Part shown: positions 45,453-55,416 of the stretch, one piece after another
Layout: each line of letters starts with the position of its first letter
How positions within the stretch are numbered: position 1 is the stretch's first letter
Assembly: GCF_000381365.1 (NCBI RefSeq)
Contig: NZ_KB905467.1
Span: 613,604-677,603 of the forward strand
From: Bacteroides salyersiae WAL 10018 = DSM 18765 = JCM 12988
GTDB lineage: Bacteria; Bacteroidota; Bacteroidia; Bacteroidales; Bacteroidaceae
Direction of reading: 5' to 3'
DNA length: 64,000 nucleotides
Translations under genes and position numbers: made by a program
Notes under the pieces: model-generated
What the model was told of the DNA's origin: nothing
What the model saw: the letters and a program-made list of their open reading frames with translations, nothing else
Databases searched by the model: none

Positions 45453-48116
45453 ATGAAGTTATACCTATATTGTAGCTTGTTTGCACTGTTGTTTCTGGTG
45501 TCGTGCCGGAGCGATAAGGTCTATTCCGAGTGGAGTTTGCAGAATCGTGAAAGTGGCGAGTATTTGGGAGAGAAGCAGGGGAGCTTCTGTTTTGCTGCCG
45601 AGCCTTCCGGAGATGAATACCTCTGGATCATTGAAAGTACTTCCGGTGAGGAGTTTCTGATCAAGAACAAGAAAAGCGGAAACTATCTGCAACTCGACGG
45701 CGAAGGGGCGGTTTGTGCTGCTCCGGGAGGTCAAGAGACAGAGAACATGAAATGGAAGTATGGCGGTTTTGATTTTGTCACCCAGAAGAATTGCGGCTGG
45801 TATACGCTCGAAAACGGGGCGGCGGAGACGGAACGCCATTTAGCGCGGCGGGCAGACGGAATAGTCATGGATGATTCCGACCGTGTGAAGGACTATCGTT
45901 CGCATTGGAACATCGTACGGGAAACCGGTACGGAACTCTCTTTCGTGCTGACTCCGGACAAGGTGACCGATGCCTCTTTCCTCGGCACAAGAGAGGCGGT
46001 TGCCGTTTCCGATACCGAAATCGAATCGGACTATCACGGCAAGGATCGCTGGAAACTGCAAAAGGATATTTCTGCATTTCCCCGTTTCACGGCCGAAAAC
46101 AACCGCTTGCTGGCAGCCCTTTACAACATGGCATTGGAAGAGATGCTGCTCGACATCCGTACGGACAGTACCTTCATGGCAGGTGCGTTGTGGCCCGATA
46201 CATGGACGCGTGACGCGGTGTACAGCATTTATTTCTCTTATGCCTGGATATTGCCGGAGGTTTCGCGCAAGACATTGGAAAAACAAACCTTGCAGAATCC
46301 GAAAGAAGCCTTGCAGGATACCGGTAGCGGCGGTTCCTGGCCCATCTCTACCGACCGCGTTGTCTGGGCAATGGCGGCTTGGGAATATTATCTGTACACG
46401 GGCGATAAGAGTTGGCTGGAATCGGTGTACGATGGGTTGAAGTATACGGCACAGAAAGATATCCATGTGGCGTTTGATGCGAATGCCGGGTTGTTTAAGG
46501 GAGAAACCTGTTCGATGGACTGGCGTACCCATACCTATCCCAATTGGTTTATCAATTCCGTTATTGCCGATTCTTTTTCCAGTGGCACCAATGCACTGCA
46601 CAAGTTCCTCTATCAGTTTCTCGGGGCTGCCGGACGGATCACCGGAAAGCCGGCGGAAGAGATTGCCGTGTGGGATCAATATGCCGATTTGCTGAAAGAG
46701 AATATCAATAAGCGTTTTTGGGACGAGAAACAGGGGTGCTATACCTGTTATCTCTATCCGGAGTATTTGGGATACCGGCCTGCTCAAAGAGTGGGGGTGA
46801 TGTCGAATGGACTGGCAGCCGTGTTGGGTATAGCCACCCCGGAACAGAGTGCGAAGATGGTGGAAAATTTTCCGGTTTATCCTTATGGGGCAGCCGTGCT
46901 GTATCCCAGCATCCCGGATGATTTTTCTTATCATAACAAAAGCGTATGGCCGGTTTGGGAAACTCCTTATATGTATGCTGCCCGTGATGCGAAAAACGTG
47001 CAAGTGGTGGAACATATGATGAAATCGCTGATGCGTGCCGGAGCACTGTTTCTGACTCACAAAGAAAATATGACTTATGACACGGGCTACGATCGCGGTA
47101 CGGCGTTGAACTCTTCCCGCCAGTTATGGTCTGTGGCATCTTATATCAGTATGGTATATCGTGTACTGTTCGGGATGACGATGAGCGAGGAGGGGATCAC
47201 TTTCACTCCTGTGATACCGGACCTGGTAGATGGGAAGATCTCATTGGAGAATTTCCGTTACCGGGATGCCGTGTTGAACTTGAATGTCACCGGAAAGGGA
47301 AATACCGTGAAACGTCTTCTCGTGAACGGGGAGGAACAGAGCTTGCCTTATCTGTTTCCTGCAACGGCTCAGGGAGATTACACGATTGACATTGTGATGA
47401 CAACAGTGCCTGCCGGAGAGAAAATGAATCTTGTTCAGCCGGGACCGCGTAAGGACTGGTCGCCGGTAGAGCCGGTGCTCATTCAGGAGGGACAGGTGAT
47501 TAATTGTTCCGTAGAGCCGGGGTTGCGCTATTTTCTGTGTAGCCGGGAGAGAGAGGATAAGGAGATTACGTTTCCTTACGATTTGAGCCGGGAGCCTGCC
47601 GGGTTCTATTCTGTATATTCGATGGATAGCCGGGGATTCAAGTCCGATTGTTCCAATCCGGTGATAAAGACAGACTGGCGCAAAGTGTTCGAAGCGGAAG
47701 ATGCCGTGTCGAAAGGGACATTCAGTCAGGCTCATTCCGGATATTCCGGCCGGGGATTTATAGTCGATTTGTATGCAAAACCGGCCGATGTGACCTTTAC
47801 CGTCGATGTGCCTGTTGATGGTGATTATGCGCTCGTGCTTTCCGGTGCAAACGGTCATGGACCCGATGGCACCTACTGTACGATTCGTTCGGTATTTATC
47901 GACAATGTTGATGCCGGTACATTTATTCTCGAAGCTACGGGAGACTGGAATAAGTGGATGCGTTCCAATTATTTGTGGAAGAATATGAAGGCGGGACGCC
48001 ATACGGTCAGTTTAAGACTCAATCCGGAGGGCAAGGGTTTTGATTCGAATATGTCTCATGGCAGGGAAGACGCCAACGATTGTAATCTGGACTATCTGGA
48101 AGTGATTCGGATGTAA
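45453..48116 (+). CDS. putative (alpha/alpha)6 glycoside hydrolase lipoprotein with CBM-like C-terminus
   Basis: An 887-residue lipoprotein (lipobox FLVSC near residue 17). Residues about 25-150 form a ricin-type beta-trefoil-like domain (SGEYLGEKQGSF, KSGNYLQLDGEG). Residues about 215-610 form an (alpha/alpha)6 toroid (WPDTWTRDAVYSIYFSYAW, SMDWRTHTYPNWFINSV, WPVWETPYMYAAR, LNSSRQLWSVASYISMV), as in GH15/GH63/amylo-glucosidase-like enzymes. Residues about 745-887 resemble a CBM6/35 beta-sandwich (YSGRGFIVDLY, NLDYLEVIRM). An exo-acting glucosidase would fit the locus; the family cannot be fixed by eye. Confidence 0.75.
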   Translation: MKLYLYCSLFALLFLVSCRSDKVYSEWSLQNRESGEYLGEKQGSFCFAAEPSGDEYLWIIESTSGEEFLIKNKKSGNYLQLDGEGAVCAAPGGQETENMKWKYGGFDFVTQKNCGWYTLENGAAETERHLARRADGIVMDDSDRVKDYRSHWNIVRETGTELSFVLTPDKVTDASFLGTREAVAVSDTEIESDYHGKDRWKLQKDISAFPRFTAENNRLLAALYNMALEEMLLDIRTDSTFMAGALWPDTWTRDAVYSIYFSYAWILPEVSRKTLEKQTLQNPKEALQDTGSGGSWPISTDRVVWAMAAWEYYLYTGDKSWLESVYDGLKYTAQKDIHVAFDANAGLFKGETCSMDWRTHTYPNWFINSVIADSFSSGTNALHKFLYQFLGAAGRITGKPAEEIAVWDQYADLLKENINKRFWDEKQGCYTCYLYPEYLGYRPAQRVGVMSNGLAAVLGIATPEQSAKMVENFPVYPYGAAVLYPSIPDDFSYHNKSVWPVWETPYMYAARDAKNVQVVEHMMKSLMRAGALFLTHKENMTYDTGYDRGTALNSSRQLWSVASYISMVYRVLFGMTMSEEGITFTPVIPDLVDGKISLENFRYRDAVLNLNVTGKGNTVKRLLVNGEEQSLPYLFPATAQGDYTIDIVMTTVPAGEKMNLVQPGPRKDWSPVEPVLIQEGQVINCSVEPGLRYFLCSREREDKEITFPYDLSREPAGFYSVYSMDSRGFKSDCSNPVIKTDWRKVFEAEDAVSKGTFSQAHSGYSGRGFIVDLYAKPADVTFTVDVPVDGDYALVLSGANGHGPDGTYCTIRSVFIDNVDAGTFILEATGDWNKWMRSNYLWKNMKAGRHTVSLRLNPEGKGFDSNMSHGREDANDCNLDYLEVIRM

Positions 48117-48165
48117 GTTGCTGATAATACGATACGATCAAGGTATACAATCAATGTATGCGGTT

Positions 48166-48202
48166 AAAGCGGGAGAATATACGGTGGTTCTCCCGCTTTT
48201 TT
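48166..48202 (+). terminator. strong intrinsic terminator of the glycan operon
   Basis: AAAGCGGGAGAA (48166-48177) pairs perfectly with TTCTCCCGCTTT (48188-48199) and runs into T residues. It closes the susCD/glycosidase transcription unit 50 bases after its last stop codon. From here to 48459 nothing but a promoter for the next gene is seen. Confidence 0.9.
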
Positions 48203-48459
48203 ATATCCATTTCTCACATTGTCAAGGATGACTGTTTCTTTTACGGCTGAATATTTTTTATGGTTGAAAGTAAATTGATGGGTATATTTATGCTATGGGG
48301 GGGATGGTTGGTAATGATATGTTTTCTGACATTTTTGATTTGATAAAACAATAAAAATGTTTTTATTTTGATTATGGTATTGAAAATTATGGGAATTTAC
48401 TATTGAAAATCATTGGAGTTTTATATCTTCGCATTGGATTACAAATAAAAAATGGAGAT

Positions 48460-49725
48460 ATGTACTATAGTAGACTTGTTGAAAAAGAGATAGAACTGAA
48501 GTTGAGGACTTCGGGAGCTGTGGTTGTGGCTGGTCCGAAATTTTGCGGAAAGACTACAACGTGTATGCTTTATCAAAAGAGTTTCGTGAAATTGAACACG
48601 AAACAGGCCATTGCTATGGCAAGGATGAACCCGAAAGCTGTGTTGAAAGGTGAGACCCCGAGGTTGATTGATGAATGGCAGAAGGCTCCGGACATTTGGA
48701 ATCAGGTGAAGGATGATTTGGACTTTAATTATGAGTTCGGTAAATATATTTTAACGGGTAGTTCGACTCCTGCCGACAAGACTGAGGTGCATCATAGTGG
48801 TGCAGGTAGAATTACTCCGGTGAAGATGCGCCCGATGAGTTTGTGGGAGTCAAAGGAGTCGAAAGGTACGGTTTCGTTGCAGAATCTTTTTGATGGTGGC
48901 GAAGATTTTCCTTGGGACTTGAATCAGGACTTTACGTTGGAGGACATGGCTCATCTGCTTTGCCGTGGTGGTTGGCCTATCTCGGTGCTGGCTCCGAAAG
49001 ATATTGCCATTGAGATTACGAAGAATTATTGGAATGGGTTGTTTGTGTTTGAGGATTGTGAGAATGAGCGTTTTCGCAACAAGAAACCTGAGATACTGAA
49101 GATGATCGTGAGGAGTTATGCTCGTCATATTTCGACTGAGGCGGCTATCTCGACCATCATTGCAGATGTACGTCAGAGTAATGAGAGGACGATGGACCCG
49201 AAGACGTTTGATGACTACATGGAAGCTCTGAAAGATTTATATATTGTTGAGGATATGGCGGCTTGGAATCCGAATATTCGTTCGAAGACTTCAATTCGCT
49301 CAACCCCAACGCGACATTTTGTGGATACTTCGATTGCTTGTAGGGCATTAGGAGTGATGCCGGAAGATTTGCATCGGGATCTGGAAAGTTTCGGCTTGTT
49401 CTTTGAGGATATGGCTGTTCGTGACTTGAAGGTGTATGCGGGTACTCTGGGTGGTGAGGTGCTACATTATAGAGATAATGCCGGACTGGAGTGTGATGCT
49501 GTAGTGCATCTGGATGATGGGCGATGGGGGGCCATCGAAATTAAGTTGGGAGGTGATGAACTGGTTGAGGCTGGTGCTAATTCGCTGAAACTACTGAAGG
49601 CTAAAATTGAGGAAAAGAGCGATGAGATGGCTCCTTCATTCCTAATGGTACTGACGGCCGTGGGAGGAGCTTATCAGAGAGAGGATGGAGTGTATGTGGC
49701 TCCGATCAATCTGCTGAAACCATAA
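48460..49725 (+). CDS. AAA-type ATPase with DUF4143 domain
   Basis: A 421-residue ATPase. The start is set at MYYSRLVEKE, which is preceded by GGAG, rather than at an upstream ATG. Walker A GPKFCGKTTT (about residue 22), Walker B PRLIDEWQ, the sensor segment YILTGSST, and a C-terminal DUF4143 nuclease-like domain (HYRDNAGLECDAVVHLDDGR, IEIKLGG) are visible. Members are common single genes in Bacteroidales; their role is unknown. Confidence 0.9.
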   Translation: MYYSRLVEKEIELKLRTSGAVVVAGPKFCGKTTTCMLYQKSFVKLNTKQAIAMARMNPKAVLKGETPRLIDEWQKAPDIWNQVKDDLDFNYEFGKYILTGSSTPADKTEVHHSGAGRITPVKMRPMSLWESKESKGTVSLQNLFDGGEDFPWDLNQDFTLEDMAHLLCRGGWPISVLAPKDIAIEITKNYWNGLFVFEDCENERFRNKKPEILKMIVRSYARHISTEAAISTIIADVRQSNERTMDPKTFDDYMEALKDLYIVEDMAAWNPNIRSKTSIRSTPTRHFVDTSIACRALGVMPEDLHRDLESFGLFFEDMAVRDLKVYAGTLGGEVLHYRDNAGLECDAVVHLDDGRWGAIEIKLGGDELVEAGANSLKLLKAKIEEKSDEMAPSFLMVLTAVGGAYQREDGVYVAPINLLKP

Positions 49726-49824
49726 AAATGGGAGTATCAATCTGCTGCAACAGCAATTTATGTTTTGTGTGGCGTATGATTTTATAGGGGTACTTTCCGG
49801 TTTCGATCTGTGGCAACTTCTTTT

Positions 49825-51546
49825 TTATACTTCCCAGCATTTCCATCCCCGGTTGGCACAGATGTAAACCATATACGTCCGCACCTTATAGTTCGGGAAA
49901 TGCCGCAGTGTGTCTTCGGCATAGCGGTGCACCTGCTCTACATGTTCGGGCAGGGGCACATCCAGTTCTAACATCTTTTCCGCCTCTTTGGCTTTGTAAT
50001 ATTTGAACTCCACCAGACGGTCGTCCGTGTAATAATCCGTGCCCGGTATGCCGGTCATTTCGAAGTCGGCACGTCCTTCCGAATTGTTCTGTTCGATGGC
50101 AAAGGTATAGCAACTGCTCAGGTAACGGGATACCAATTCGAAGAAAGAGCAACGGATGAAGTTTTCATTGATCTTGTCGAACACCTGCGCAGGGAACTGG
50201 CCGAGGTATTGCTCGAAATAGTTCCGTACAAGCGATTCAAAATCACGTTCGTCAACGAAGCGTTCGTAAGTAGGGACATACCGGTTGGCGCCACCGTCTA
50301 TACGGTTCAACACGTTGTAGTAGTCCATATAGATGCTGCGCATGGTCAGGTTGGGGAGTGCCATCCGGAAGTTGTTTTGCAGGGTCGTCATGCCTAAATA
50401 GAAAAGGCTGACGGGATAGAAATTCTTGTCGAAGAACTTCTGCTTGTTGAATTTACTGGAGAGGTCGGCTACGTTGTAAGCCAGTCCGTTGTCTATCACT
50501 AATGCATCCAGCATGGCCTTCGAGTTTTCCAGCGAGAGGGTGAGCCGTCGCAGCCAGCCGATGTCGGTACGCAGGTTCTCGTCTATCATCTCTTCGGGAA
50601 CTTCACCGTGACGGGTAGCAAAGTTTTTCAGAAAATAGGTCAGTATCGTTGCGTTGAACAGCTTTTCCCCCTTGGGGCTGAAACGGTAACCGTCGTAGTT
50701 GTTGACGATGAGCTGCCATATTTCGTCGTAGCGTTCCTGACTTCCGGTATACTTGTCGAGCACGTAGCGAAGATAAGCATCCGCTTCGGCATGGGTAAAG
50801 CCCAACATATTGATAAAATCAGGATGTAGTGTCAATATCTCGGCAATGTTATATCCACTGGTCAGGTCGTCCATCGTCACGGGCAGCACACCGGTACAGA
50901 AACAGGTGCGGATGCTGCCCTCACCGATCCCTTTTTTGATTACCTTGAAGAAGGTGCGCAGGAAGCTGTCGGCAGTGGTCACTTTCTCGTAGAGCGGGTC
51001 ATTGTAAGAGGTCAGCAACTGGTTGGTGAAGTTGTCGTATTCGTCTATCAGGATGTAAACCGGAGGGAGGTCATGGGCGCGGGCATAAGCCAAGGCTTCC
51101 TCGAGCATCTGTGCGGCATTTTCGCGGGTGGAAAACTGAAAGTCTCCGAAGAGGTCACGGTTGTGTGTCACCATGATTTCCACGGGGCCACGGTTCAGAA
51201 TATTAAAATTCTGTTCCAACCCTTCCATATTATCCGCCATCACCATTGCCGAGAAGTCATAGCGAATGATCATATAGCGGTTGTGCTCCGGTGTAGGATG
51301 GCTTCCGATGTATGTTCCTCCAAAGAGATCCTCAAACCGGTGGGCCAATGTGCGGTCATAATAATGTGCCAAGGTGGATACCAGCAGACTCTTCCCGAAA
51401 CGGCGGGGACGCAGGAACACGGGAGCTTTATAGGCCTCGAGACGTGGAATGTAATCCGTCTTATCCACATAATAAAAACCACGGTCACGCATTTCGGCAT
51501 AATTGGCCACAGCATAGGGAATCGTTATACTTGCTTGAATTTTCAT
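49825..51546 (-). CDS. AAA-ATPase-like / PD-(D/E)XK (DUF1703) protein
   Basis: A 573-residue protein of a common Bacteroidales family: an N-terminal AAA-ATPase-like domain (YYVDKTDYIPRLE, RPRRFGKSLLVSTLAHYY at about residue 45) and a C-terminal PD-(D/E)XK nuclease-like domain (GRADFEMTG, LVEFKYYKAKEA). A -7 box TAACTTTG (minus strand, 51578-51585) gives a leader of about 27 bases. Function is unknown. Its promoter marks the leftmost possible end of the mobile element. Confidence 0.92.
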   Translation of the reverse strand: MKIQASITIPYAVANYAEMRDRGFYYVDKTDYIPRLEAYKAPVFLRPRRFGKSLLVSTLAHYYDRTLAHRFEDLFGGTYIGSHPTPEHNRYMIIRYDFSAMVMADNMEGLEQNFNILNRGPVEIMVTHNRDLFGDFQFSTRENAAQMLEEALAYARAHDLPPVYILIDEYDNFTNQLLTSYNDPLYEKVTTADSFLRTFFKVIKKGIGEGSIRTCFCTGVLPVTMDDLTSGYNIAEILTLHPDFINMLGFTHAEADAYLRYVLDKYTGSQERYDEIWQLIVNNYDGYRFSPKGEKLFNATILTYFLKNFATRHGEVPEEMIDENLRTDIGWLRRLTLSLENSKAMLDALVIDNGLAYNVADLSSKFNKQKFFDKNFYPVSLFYLGMTTLQNNFRMALPNLTMRSIYMDYYNVLNRIDGGANRYVPTYERFVDERDFESLVRNYFEQYLGQFPAQVFDKINENFIRCSFFELVSRYLSSCYTFAIEQNNSEGRADFEMTGIPGTDYYTDDRLVEFKYYKAKEAEKMLELDVPLPEHVEQVHRYAEDTLRHFPNYKVRTYMVYICANRGWKCWEV

Positions 51547-51761
51547 ATCCTATCACTCTTTGTTACACTAACAGTTACAAAGTTACACAAATTCTATGGA
51601 ATAACCTCATGAAAAGCGCAGATTAGCGCAGTAGAATTTGAGAATTAAGAAGTTATAGGCAAATTGCGGAAATTGGGTAAAGTGCATAAAACCGTCTTAA
51701 AGCAGATTGCAGCGAAAGAATGGTTTCCAAATCATTACCCGATGGAAATGCAGATTTAACA

Positions 51762-51832
51762 CTCTCCGTTTCGTTTGCGGCGTTCTGTGTAGGTTTACTT
51801 ATCAAGAGGTAACTCGTTGATTTATAGTTTTG
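51762..51832 (+). promoter_or_regulatory. integrase promoter with 44-bp shared block
   Basis: The -7 box TAGTTTTG (51825-51832) lies 19 bases after a 44-base block (51762-51805) that matches the block before the primase gene (54087-54130) at 37 positions and at the same spacing. The block contains CTCTCCGTT, CGTTCTG, AGGTTTAC and TATCAA. Common control of integrase and primase is inferred. Confidence 0.65.
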
Positions 51833-51851
51833 TAACCAAAAAGAAACGAGT

Positions 51852-53081
51852 ATGGCAAGAAGCACATTCAAAGTGTTGTTCTATGTGAACGGCAGCAAGG
51901 AGAAAAACGGTATTGTCCCCATCATGGGGCGGGTAACGATTAACGGGACAGTGGCGCAGTTCAGTTGTAAGTGGACTATCCACAAAGAACTATGGGATGC
52001 CAAAGGTAACAAGGCGAAAGGCAAAAGCGTGGAAGCGAGGGAAACCAACCTTGCGCTCGACAACATCAAGGCTCAAATCATCAAGCACTACCAACGCATA
52101 TCTGACCGTGAGGCTTATGTCACGGCTGAGATGGTACGTAATGCCTATCAAGGATTGGGCGGCGAGTATGAAACGCTACTCGGTGCTTTCGACAAGGAAA
52201 ACGAGGTGTTCAAGAAACGTGTCGGGAAAGACCGTAAAAGATGCACCTACATGGCAAGGGTACGGGCAAGAAACCATGTGGCGGCATTCATCAAGTTACG
52301 CTATAAGCGGAACGATATGTCCATGCAGGAGCTAACCCCCGACTTCATCAAGGAGTTTGCTATCTTCCTTTCCAATGAAGCAGGATTGCACAACGGTTCG
52401 ATATGGGAAAACTGCATGTGGCTGAAAGGCGTGGTGATGCGGGCGCACTTCAACGGACACATACCGAGAAATCCGTTTGCCCAGTTCCACATAAGCCCTA
52501 ACACAAAGGAACGTGAATACTTGACGGAAGATGAACTAAAAACGCTGATGGAATTTCAGTTCAAAGACCCCAAGAACTCCTACCTGCGTGATATTTTCGT
52601 CTTTGCCAGTTTTACCGCCTTGTCTTTCGTGGATATCAAGGAATTGAGCAACGACCAAATTGTGGAGGTAAACGGAGAGAAATGGATTATCTCCAAACGG
52701 CACAAGACGGGTGTACCGTTTCAAGTGAAGCTGTTGGATATTCCTTTGCAGATAATCGAACGCTACAAGCCTTTCCAAGAAAACAACCTTATATTTCCTA
52801 ACCTCAATTATTGGTCTGTCTGTAAACGGATGGGTAAAATGATAAAGGAATGTGGCATAACAAAGAAAATCAGCTTCCATTGCGCAAGACACGGGTTTGC
52901 AACTCTGGCTCTCTGCAAGGGTATGCCGATTGAAAGCGTGAGCCGTATCTTGGGGCATACGAACATAGAAACCACCCAAATCTATGCGAAGATAACCATC
53001 CAGAAACTTGACAACGACCTTACAATGCTGGGCGACAAACTGAGCAAGTCTTTCGGAAACGTAAAAATTGCAGGAATATGA
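51852..53081 (+). CDS. tyrosine recombinase (integrase), IntDOT-like
   Basis: A 409-residue site-specific recombinase with an N-terminal arm and core-binding SAM-like domain and a C-terminal catalytic domain. Catalytic residues: Lys in ISKRHKTG, HxxR in SFHCARHGFATL, His in RILGHTNIETTQ and Tyr in IYAKIT. The first Arg is replaced by Ser (FTALSFVDIKEL), as known for IntDOT of CTnDOT. It overlaps the next gene by four bases. Confidence 0.95.
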   Translation: MARSTFKVLFYVNGSKEKNGIVPIMGRVTINGTVAQFSCKWTIHKELWDAKGNKAKGKSVEARETNLALDNIKAQIIKHYQRISDREAYVTAEMVRNAYQGLGGEYETLLGAFDKENEVFKKRVGKDRKRCTYMARVRARNHVAAFIKLRYKRNDMSMQELTPDFIKEFAIFLSNEAGLHNGSIWENCMWLKGVVMRAHFNGHIPRNPFAQFHISPNTKEREYLTEDELKTLMEFQFKDPKNSYLRDIFVFASFTALSFVDIKELSNDQIVEVNGEKWIISKRHKTGVPFQVKLLDIPLQIIERYKPFQENNLIFPNLNYWSVCKRMGKMIKECGITKKISFHCARHGFATLALCKGMPIESVSRILGHTNIETTQIYAKITIQKLDNDLTMLGDKLSKSFGNVKIAGI

Positions 53082-53446
53082 AACGTGAAACAATCACAAT
53101 GGACGAGTATGGCAGAGTGACCGTACCAACTGATACGGCGAACGTATGGATGAACGAAGCGGAACTGTTGGACTTGTTCGGGGTAATTGCCCCGACACTC
53201 CGTGCCGCTATTAAAACCATATATCGAAGCGGGGTGTTAAAACATTACGAAGCGAAAAGATACATCAAGCTGCCCAACAGTTACGGCATGGACGTGTATG
53301 CCCTGCCTATGGTCGTGGCTCTTGTTTTCCGTATCAACTCTCCGTATGCGGACAAGGTGCGCAATGCACTGTTAGAGAGATTGTGCTTGCGAAAAGAGAA
53401 ACAAGTGATGTGGGTATCATTGTGCAGGCAGCCTTGCGAGTGTTAG
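53078..53446 (+). CDS. small conserved protein of mobilizable elements
   Basis: A 122-residue protein whose ATG overlaps the stop codon region of the integrase. It has an acidic N-terminus, and a segment WMNEAELLDLFGVIAPTLRA that could be a helix-turn-helix; no firm domain can be named. Its position directly behind the integrase is that of orf2 in NBU elements, where excision or regulatory functions are found. Confidence 0.75.
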   Translation: MKRETITMDEYGRVTVPTDTANVWMNEAELLDLFGVIAPTLRAAIKTIYRSGVLKHYEAKRYIKLPNSYGMDVYALPMVVALVFRINSPYADKVRNALLERLCLRKEKQVMWVSLCRQPCEC

Positions 53447-53505
53447 GCTGTATGTACGGTCATGCGGCAATACGCCCGTGCGGTCATACAGTCACACATT
53501 ACTGT

Positions 53506-53535
53506 CAGCCCGAAGAAGTTCACTTTTTTGGGCTG
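53506..53535. terminator. terminator between convergent genes
   Basis: CAGCCC (53506-53511) pairs with GGGCTG (53530-53535), with further A-T and G-T pairs inside and a T6 stretch in the right arm. It lies between the convergent integrase-side gene and the acetyltransferase and can serve both. Confidence 0.6.
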
Positions 53536-53536
53536 G

Positions 53537-54004
53537 CTATAGAATACCTTTGTATTTCATCTTATACATATCCAAGCCGTCCGCCCAATAATCTTTTTTA
53601 ACCTCAAGCAGAACAAACCCCTGTTTTTCGTAAAACTTATAAACCAATTGCGATGTGCGTACTATTATTTTCTTTATGCTACTGATATTTCTAAGTTTTT
53701 CTATCCTATGGTTGAGCAATTTTGTTCCCAACGATTTTCCTTGATAAGCAGGATGAACAATATCCCAACTTATTTTTCCTGTCATCATGTTATCCGCAAA
53801 ATTTATCCCTCCACAACCTACAATCATTCCGTCAAATAGCAGGACATAGTAAAGCTCTACTTCTTCATCTAAATACCTGCCTAAATCTGCTTCTTCTTTC
53901 ACGGCGAAATACTTCGGAATGTTTAATCTTATCAAATTCATTACGTCATTCCTGTCAGTCGGGCAATATTCCCGAATTATAATATGGCTATCCATGTATG
54001 GCAT
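53537..54004 (-). CDS. GNAT family N-acetyltransferase
   Basis: A 155-residue acetyltransferase: the acetyl-CoA binding motif is HPAYQGKSLGTKLLNHRIEK (about residues 83-102), and the C-terminal VYKFYEKQGFVL is typical. The substrate is unknown. A -7 box TACCTTTG (minus strand, 54024-54031) gives a short leader; translation may start at MPYMDS or MDS. It has an AT-richer sequence than its neighbours, which fits a separately acquired cargo gene. Confidence 0.88.
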   Translation of the reverse strand: MPYMDSHIIIREYCPTDRNDVMNLIRLNIPKYFAVKEEADLGRYLDEEVELYYVLLFDGMIVGCGGINFADNMMTGKISWDIVHPAYQGKSLGTKLLNHRIEKLRNISSIKKIIVRTSQLVYKFYEKQGFVLLEVKKDYWADGLDMYKMKYKGIL

Positions 54005-54086
54005 TTTTGGTTTTATATGGATGCAAAGGTATTTATTTTTCTCGGCAACAAAAAAATAAGAACCGACATAATCTGCATTTTCTTAT

Positions 54087-54157
54087 CTCTCCGTTCCGAT
54101 TGCGCCGTTCTGCACAGGTTTACGTATCAATGCTTTATCCGTCCTTACGTAGCTTTG
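54087..54157 (+). promoter_or_regulatory. primase-helicase promoter with 44-bp shared block
   Basis: The -7 box TAGCTTTG (54150-54157) follows the second copy of the 44-base block (54087-54130) after 19 bases. It predicts a transcript start near 54163, which rules out reading frames that begin upstream of it and supports the start at 54217. Confidence 0.65.
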
Positions 54158-54216
54158 CCCCGATGTTAAACCCGTTGCCGAGATTGTTTGTCGGCGGCAT
54201 AAATATAGCAAAGCCT

Positions 54217-55410
54217 ATGGCAGAAAAAGAAGAATTCATCCGTGTGGGGACTACCCTATACAAGATTGTAAACCAGCCCCGAATGGACGGCGGCTACGTG
54301 AAGAAACGTATCGCATGGAATGCCGAAACCTTGCGGCAGGACTACGGCAAGGATTATATGGCGACCGTGCCGAAGTATGACGGCTTCTGCACCGTGCCGG
54401 CCCATGTGGACTATAAGCCCGTAATCGGCAAGTTCCTTAACCTGTACGAGCCTATAAGCCATGTTCCCGTGCAGGGTGATTTCCCCTGCATCCGTTCATT
54501 GATGGAACATATCTTCGGCGAGCAATACGAGTTGGGCATGGACTACTTGCAGTTGCTCTACCTTTACCCCGTTCAGAAGCTACCCATCCTGCTTCTCGTG
54601 TCGGAAGAACGCAACACGGGCAAAAGCACGTTCCTTAACTTCCTGAAAGCCATCTTCCAAAACAACGTGACGTTCAACACCAACGAGGACTTCCGCAGCC
54701 AGTTCAATTCCGACTGGGCAGGCAAGCTGCTCATCATGGTGGACGAGGTGTTGCTCAACCGCCGTGAGGACAGCGAACGGTTGAAAAACCTGAGCACCAC
54801 GCTTTCCTACAAGGTGGAAGCCAAAGGCAAAGACCGTGACGAGATAGGCTTCTTCGCCAAGTTCGTGCTGTGCTCCAACAACGAACACCTGCCCGTTATC
54901 ATCGATGCAGGCGAGACACGCTATTGGGTGCGGAAGATTACGCCGTTACAGAATGACGATACCGACATCCTGCACAAGCTGAAAGCTGAAATCCCCGCTT
55001 TCCTTTACTTCCTTGCACATCGGACATTCTCCACCGAGAAGGAAAGCCGCATGTGGTTCAATCCGAAGTTGCTGCACACGGAAGCCTTGCGGAAGATAAT
55101 CCGCAGCAACCGCAACCGTTTGGAGATAGAAATGGCGGAACTGTTGCTCGACATCATGGCAAGCATGGGTGTCGGGTCTGTCTCGTTCTGTCTGAATGAT
55201 ATTGTCCCGTTGCTCGTCTGCTCGCAAGTTAAGGCGGAGAAATCACAGGTTCGGAAAGTGGTGCAGGAAATATGGAAGCTGACACCTGCATCCAACTCGC
55301 TTTATTATACGACTTATGAAATATCCGTCAGCCGTGAATGTCACTATGTGCCGACAAGGAAGATAGGCAGGTATTACACGGTAAGCAAAGCACAGTTGGA
55401 AACTCTCTGA
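54217..55410 (+). CDS. SF3-type primase-helicase of the mobile element
   Basis: A 397-residue protein from MAEKEEFIRVG. The helicase core has Walker A EERNTGKSTFLNF (about residue 130) and Walker B LLIMVDEVLLN, followed by sensor FVLCSNNEHLPV, as in VapE/D5-like superfamily 3 helicases. A C-terminal winged-helix-like part ends with RYYTVSKAQLETL. Such proteins support replication of excised elements and correspond in position to prmN1 of NBU1. Confidence 0.88.
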   Translation: MAEKEEFIRVGTTLYKIVNQPRMDGGYVKKRIAWNAETLRQDYGKDYMATVPKYDGFCTVPAHVDYKPVIGKFLNLYEPISHVPVQGDFPCIRSLMEHIFGEQYELGMDYLQLLYLYPVQKLPILLLVSEERNTGKSTFLNFLKAIFQNNVTFNTNEDFRSQFNSDWAGKLLIMVDEVLLNRREDSERLKNLSTTLSYKVEAKGKDRDEIGFFAKFVLCSNNEHLPVIIDAGETRYWVRKITPLQNDDTDILHKLKAEIPAFLYFLAHRTFSTEKESRMWFNPKLLHTEALRKIIRSNRNRLEIEMAELLLDIMASMGVGSVSFCLNDIVPLLVCSQVKAEKSQVRKVVQEIWKLTPASNSLYYTTYEISVSRECHYVPTRKIGRYYTVSKAQLETL

Positions 55411-55416
55411 TATTTT

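Noticed and set aside
45840..47060. 406-codon frame on the minus strand
   Set aside because: Antisense to the (alpha/alpha)6 glycosidase gene, with a His/Arg-rich nonsense composition.
51547..51760. tRNA gene as integration target of the mobile element
   Set aside because: No cloverleaf or TTCRA arm could be found on either side of the element.
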